The position numbers and the translations under genes are program-made. This document shows, piece by piece, positions 60,286 to 64,000 of a stretch of DNA of 64,000 nt. Position 1 is the stretch's first letter; each line of letters starts with the position of its first letter. Origin of the DNA: Thalassia testudinum (taxonomy: Eukaryota > Streptophyta > Magnoliopsida > Alismatales > Hydrocharitaceae); assembly GCA_037157565.1 (NCBI GenBank), contig JAZHRO010000002.1:35484501-35548500 (forward strand), read 5' to 3'. The notes below the pieces were generated by a model. It was not told where the DNA came from, made no database searches, and saw only the letters and a list, made by a program, of their open reading frames with translations.

Positions 60286-60772
60286 GGCCTGAAGGGAAAA
60301 GAAGAAAGGAGGGGTGACGTCCCTGGCTGAAAAAGAAAAGAAGAAGCTGACACTTAACCGCAGGGAGGAGAAACAAGAAGAAACTCTAAAGAAGAGGCTG
60401 AGCAAAGGCTGCAGAGAAGAAGTACAGCAGAGCCAAGGAAGAAGAAACCTTCACAGAAGAGACTGCAGAAAAAAGAAGAAGAGAGGCCAAGACAGAAACC
60501 AAGGAAGAAGAAGAAGGAGATCTGAAGAAAGAAAGAAAGAAGAACATCACGAGGAGAAAACAAAGAGAACAACAAATTCTTTCCCTCTCTCTTTCTTTAT
60601 TTTGTAAAAGAAACATGTATATCTCTAGAATACAACTTGCTCCCTGAGTTCGACCTCGGGAACTCTTTTATTTTCCGAGTAAAAAATTTATATATTTGAA
60701 ATGTTGGTAATAACTGGCTATACTACAACGTTATAACAAACTAAGACCCGGTTGAATCAAGCAATTTCATTT

Positions 60773-60790
60773 TGGCGCCGCTGCCGGGGA
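60773..60790 (+). other. Primer binding site of element 5
   Basis: TGGCGCCGCTGCCGGGGA, one base different from element 1, three bases after the LTR end. Confidence 0.92.
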
Positions 60791-61700
60791 GCAACGGCTA
60801 TTCTAGAGGTAAACATTCCTGTTTCTTTTTAATTTCTGATAATCTCCTCTCTTTTGTGCAGAAAACTACAGGAAATCAAGAAGACAAGCAACCGCACAAC
60901 CACTCTGAGGACAGGTAAATTTTTTCTCTCACTATTAACCCCTAAACTCTAAAGAGGAAGAAAAGAAAAGTACAAGCAATATAGGGCTAACCTGTCTTCC
61001 ATACTTAGTAACCATAAAGAGTTGCATGTTTTCAACTCATCACTCCTGCACACTATTAAGGGTATTTAAGGGCTAACACATTCTTGCTTGAGCCCTAATT
61101 GCCCAACAAAGAGTTAAATGGACCAAGTAGAGCCAACATAAGGTCAAACATTAGGATTTCAGTAGAGACACACCCCTTAATCAAGAATTGAGGAAATCCA
61201 AAAGAGGTGTGCCCAAGCCATTGATTGAAAATAATTAACAAGAAAAATCCTAAACAATTGGCTCTCTCTAAACACTTGAACCCTAAAAGACAAGACCCGA
61301 AAGCTCTCAAAGGAAACAAGAGGTAAAGTTGACCCCTTTGGGTCAACCAACCTTAAATTAGGTCACTCTTTGCACTTAAAAAGACTAAAGTTCAAGTGAA
61401 ACCTTAAGCACCCTGATCTTAAAATTGGTAGACTTAAGAGGTCAAGATCCCCATTCTGGTCTACCTGGAACCGCAGTGACAAGAGAGGTCGGGTGGGGGA
61501 AACCCTGTAACCCGTGGGGACGCTCTACCGTGTAGGGGTCTTCGCGGGACTCTCCCTCTCTGGCTGCCCAGGTAATTCTCAGGTGGACGATCTTTCTGAT
61601 CAAGGGGTCCATCTGCCCCGTACCTCTATAGTCACCCAACACATTTTTGGGTGTCTTGATTGGGTCCAGCACCTTTTAATCTCATCACATCCTTCAGTAT
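60791..61700 (+). other. 5' leader of element 5
   Basis: A possible small exon at 60862-60914 (acceptor TGTGCAG, donor CAG/GTAAAT) matches one in element 2. 61472-61700 is nearly identical in long stretches to 28400-28624 of element 2, including a second CAG/GTAATT at 61572. Confidence 0.65.
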
Positions 61701-61751
61701 ATGCTTGGAAGGAGGTCCTTGAATCCTCCTTTAGGAATTCACTTGCCCTGA
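61701..61751 (+). pseudogene. Gag stub of element 5 (16 codons)
   Basis: The frame begins MLGRRSL, the conserved gag start of elements 1 and 2, at the homologous position, and ends at a TGA after 16 codons. It is a remnant of the ancestral gag, or a short upstream frame ahead of the replacement gene. Confidence 0.75.
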
Positions 61752-61891
61752 GGTTAGGCCTCAGTTCCCTTGTTTATGCAGCACCACCACATTAATCTTT
61801 CCTCTGATACTCCCTTCTTCCATCTTGGCACAACATGAGTCTACATCGAAGCCTTTAATTCCACATCTTGATTCCACCACCTAATCCAAAT

Positions 61892-63743
61892 ATGCAGCCA
61901 AACCACCTAAGACTACCATTCAAGAAACCTGAATATCGGAGATCTATGAAAGATAAAATGATCGAGGATGCCATAAAATTCTATGAAAAAGAAGAAAAAA
62001 CCTCAACACCAATAGGAAACATTCAGGTTGATGTTCCAACAACCACAGCTTTCATCATAAACTGTGCCCAAATTCTATTGACTGAAATTTCAAAAGGATC
62101 AACCCGAGATATGCTCATGACAGGATACATTGAGATGGAAAAATTACACCAATCTGAATACCTTCAATGCTTGACAAATCCTGTACTTTGGGAACAACAC
62201 CAAGATGCCCTTATAAAACGGGTAGAAATGATGAAATCTGTAAGACAAATTATCAACCAGAAATACCCGTATATACCAGAAACAGAGGATGAACCATCTT
62301 GGAACAGTATTAAGGAACAATTCAGTTTCCCAGATCTCGGGATTGAGGCACAAAGTGGTTGTAAAATCCCAACCCAGATAGAAGACAATGTTGAATTAGG
62401 TTGGGATATTGCAGGAGAACACAATGCTGAGCCAACCCTAGGCCATGAATCACCAAGCTTAGAACTCCAAGACTCCTACAATAACAAGATTAGAATTGAA
62501 CCTCTGGAGGGTATAAATTCCACCCCTTATTTTGATAAGGTGACCCTCGAAGGTTATTCGGACTTAGGTTCTAATAATTCTACCCACATCCTAAGCCTAG
62601 AACCTAGATCTGAAACTTATTGGGAAGATTATGAGGCCCTTTATGAGAAAGATCAAATTTTTACAGAATATGATTCCGGGCCTCTATTTAATGAATATCC
62701 CTCTCCAACATCCTCAGGAAATCTGATCGATTTTTCAGAAAACATGCCAATTTATGATACAGAAACTGAGGAGTTGGATGAGCAAGGTTTTAATGGGGTC
62801 TATCCTACCAGCTTAGAGCTTGAACAGAACATCTTTTTGAGCCCAGAAGTGACATATAGGCTAGAACCCAGTCAGGCTGCTGATTCCGCATCTGATGATT
62901 TTTGCTGTGGTGGAATTCATGATCATTTTCGCCAACTCTCCGACAATTTCAGATCTGACTATAATTGCGGAGAGATTCCCCTTCCTGAACACGCCCGGCC
63001 TATCTACGACCTCAGTTCACATGACTCTGACTCTGACTCTGAGGTCCTGATTCCCGAGATCACTGATAACACAGAATCATTCCTTTTCGATCCTCAGGAA
63101 CCAAAAACAGAAAATGCCAAGAGTGATTGTAACCCAGAATCCAAATTTTTTCTCGAATCCGATTTCTTTCATCCTACAGACACTCTTCCGGCATTTGATA
63201 GTTACCCAGAGGACTCTCTACAGGAAACCACCTATCATCCGTCTCTAGAAGAGCCCTCGTACACAATGGCCACCTCATCCGCACACAGAACGGATCAAAA
63301 CCTCTTCCCAACCGCAACCTGCAACCGGACTCAATTTCTATTCAGATTCACCTCTCACCAAGCCGATTGCATTTCCACATCGGGTTTCGAACATTGATCA
63401 GACTACATACCATGCTCTATCATTCTCTGATCACCCCTGTAGGATTCCTACATCAACCACTGATTATTCTACGGGTCCCTACTCTGACCAGGCTGATTCA
63501 ACTCAGCCAAACCCTGCGTTTACACTTCCACATCCATCTGAGCCTCATAGTTTATGGTGGGTTCCACACTTTTTTATCCACATCTATCAACCCACCAGAT
63601 TGATTGGGTTTGGGCTGCATCATCAGCCTGTTGATCTGAACAAGCACCTGGTTGGACCAACCAGGCTCTTAATCAAGGTGCTTGTCTTACAAAACTCTGC
63701 TGATTTAACCATCCCCTCTCCATCGCATTTCCCGCTTGGCTGA
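61892..63743 (+). CDS. Unrecognised replacement gene of element 5 (frameshifted copy)
   Basis: The first ATG after an in-frame TAA is at 61892. The frame is open to a TGA at 63395-63397 (501 codons). From about 63250 the third frame is also open and stays open to a TGA at 63741-63743, so a one-base change probably shortened a protein of about 617 codons. The N-terminal third is mixed and probably helical (KPEYRRSMKDKMIEDAIKFY). The rest is acidic, with an SHDSDSDSE run and many Asp, Glu, Ser and Pro. There is no zinc knuckle, DTG/DLG protease, YxDD or DDE motif, no signal peptide and no membrane segment. Not recognised. It sits exactly where gag-pol should be and ends where the post-pol sequence shared with element 2 begins. 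It could be a diverged gag-like protein or a captured gene. Confidence 0.7.
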
Positions 63744-64000
63744 AGGCATCAAATTTAGCGCTCAACGGGAGGCAGCCCGTCATTCTCTTTGAAAACCTGA
63801 AACTTGTTCGGACAGCTTTTTGCACTTGAAGTTCACACTTTAGGGAAGCCGACTCCACCTCAGGTGCTTGCATCTGAGATTCATCAAAACAGCTATCCTA
63901 ATGTATGAACTTAGTTGAATAAAAACCCCTAGGTTACAATGAGGACATTGCAAATCTTAGGCATGGGGGGGTAGGAAAGTGCAAAAACTTGTAAGAAAAG
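63744..64000 (+). other. Post-gene region of element 5
   Basis: Collinear with the post-pol region of element 2 (38280-38575): an AACGGGAGGCAGCCCGT hairpin (63763-63779), GCCGACTCCACCTC, then the stem-loop and G-run at 63938-63971. The tandem repeats, terminal polypurine tract and 3' LTR would be expected beyond the window. Confidence 0.75.

Larger units (their letters stand above)
58018..60769 (+). repeat. 5' LTR of element 5
   Basis: 2752 bp from TGATGAGAACC to ...AGCAATTTCA. In order it has three strong hairpins (58710-58870), a TATA box (58941-58950), a USE-like/TATA-like module (59857-59899), two further hairpins (59907-59954), a palindrome (60260-60285) and a purine-rich tract (about 60190-60570). 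Confidence 0.9.
58018..64000 (+). mobile_element. Element 5: non-autonomous Athila-like element with a replacement gene (right end outside window)
   Basis: The 5' LTR (58018-60769), primer site (60773-60790), leader and post-pol region are collinear with element 2. Gag-pol is absent. In its place is a 16-codon gag stub (61701-61751) and an unrelated reading frame (61892-63743). It inserted into the Copia 5' LTR; the left flank is TTAGT. Its 3' LTR is beyond the window. Confidence 0.88.

Noticed and set aside
1..64000. CRISPR arrays, rRNA or tRNA genes, bacterial operons
   Set aside because: No regularly spaced short direct repeats, cloverleafs or prokaryotic gene organisation seen on either strand; the window is plant retrotransposon DNA.

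Overview
This window is plant nuclear DNA built almost entirely of nested LTR retrotransposons. It looks like heterochromatin of an angiosperm with a repeat-rich genome. Grounds for this are a near-intact Ty3 polyprotein of the Athila type with the plant CCGTTGCCGGGGA-type primer site, a decayed Copia element primed by initiator tRNA-Met, several solo LTRs of 1.7 to 5 kb with target-site duplications (TSDs), and no recognisable host gene. I saw no rRNA, tRNA, CRISPR or bacterial signal. The species cannot be named from the sequence.

Layout, left to right. 1-10497 is element 1, a minus-strand Athila-like element. Its 3' LTR is cut by the window edge, its 1803-codon gag-pol frame is open, and its LTRs differ by about 1%. 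It sits inside a minus-strand LTR fragment (10498-11792) of the same family as element 5. That fragment sits inside an LTR called A (11793-13925). 13926-17225 is unassigned AT-rich DNA. 17231-20032 is solo LTR B (minus, TSD GTATG). 20122-41717 is an old LTR, H, split by element 2 (22116-41465, TSD AGTAT), a degenerate plus-strand Athila-like element. Element 2 is itself split by solo LTR C (25331-28099, TSD TTAAT) and solo LTR E (33755-37716, TSD CAACC/CGACC). 41718-44319 is unassigned and holds one weak small ORF. From 44320 to beyond the window lies a decayed minus-strand Copia element. Solo LTR F (45209-50270, TSD ATCAG) lies in its 3' LTR, solo LTR G (55348-57039, TSD AGTGA) lies at its 5' LTR/primer-site junction, and element 5 (58018 to past the window end) lies in its 5' LTR.

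Element 5 is the most unusual object. It has the LTR, primer site, leader and post-pol region of an Athila-like element. Its gag is reduced to a 16-codon stub, and gag-pol is replaced by an unrelated acidic reading frame of about 500 codons, which a frameshift would extend to about 617. It looks like a non-autonomous element carrying its own gene, probably dependent on an autonomous Athila partner.

Four of the LTR families (elements 2 and 5, solo LTRs E and F) share a second observation. Downstream of any conventional TATA box they carry a motif like the plant snRNA upstream sequence element (USE), followed 24-26 bp later by an AT-rich TATA-like box. That spacing is closer to Pol III-type than to Pol II-type snRNA genes. 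Other recurring structure includes palindromes, AGACGTCT-type motif arrays shared by unrelated LTR families, and conserved non-coding blocks next to gag and after pol.

Coordinates of LTR ends rest on TG...CA termini and TSDs read by eye. Comparisons between copies were also made by eye, so percentages are approximate.
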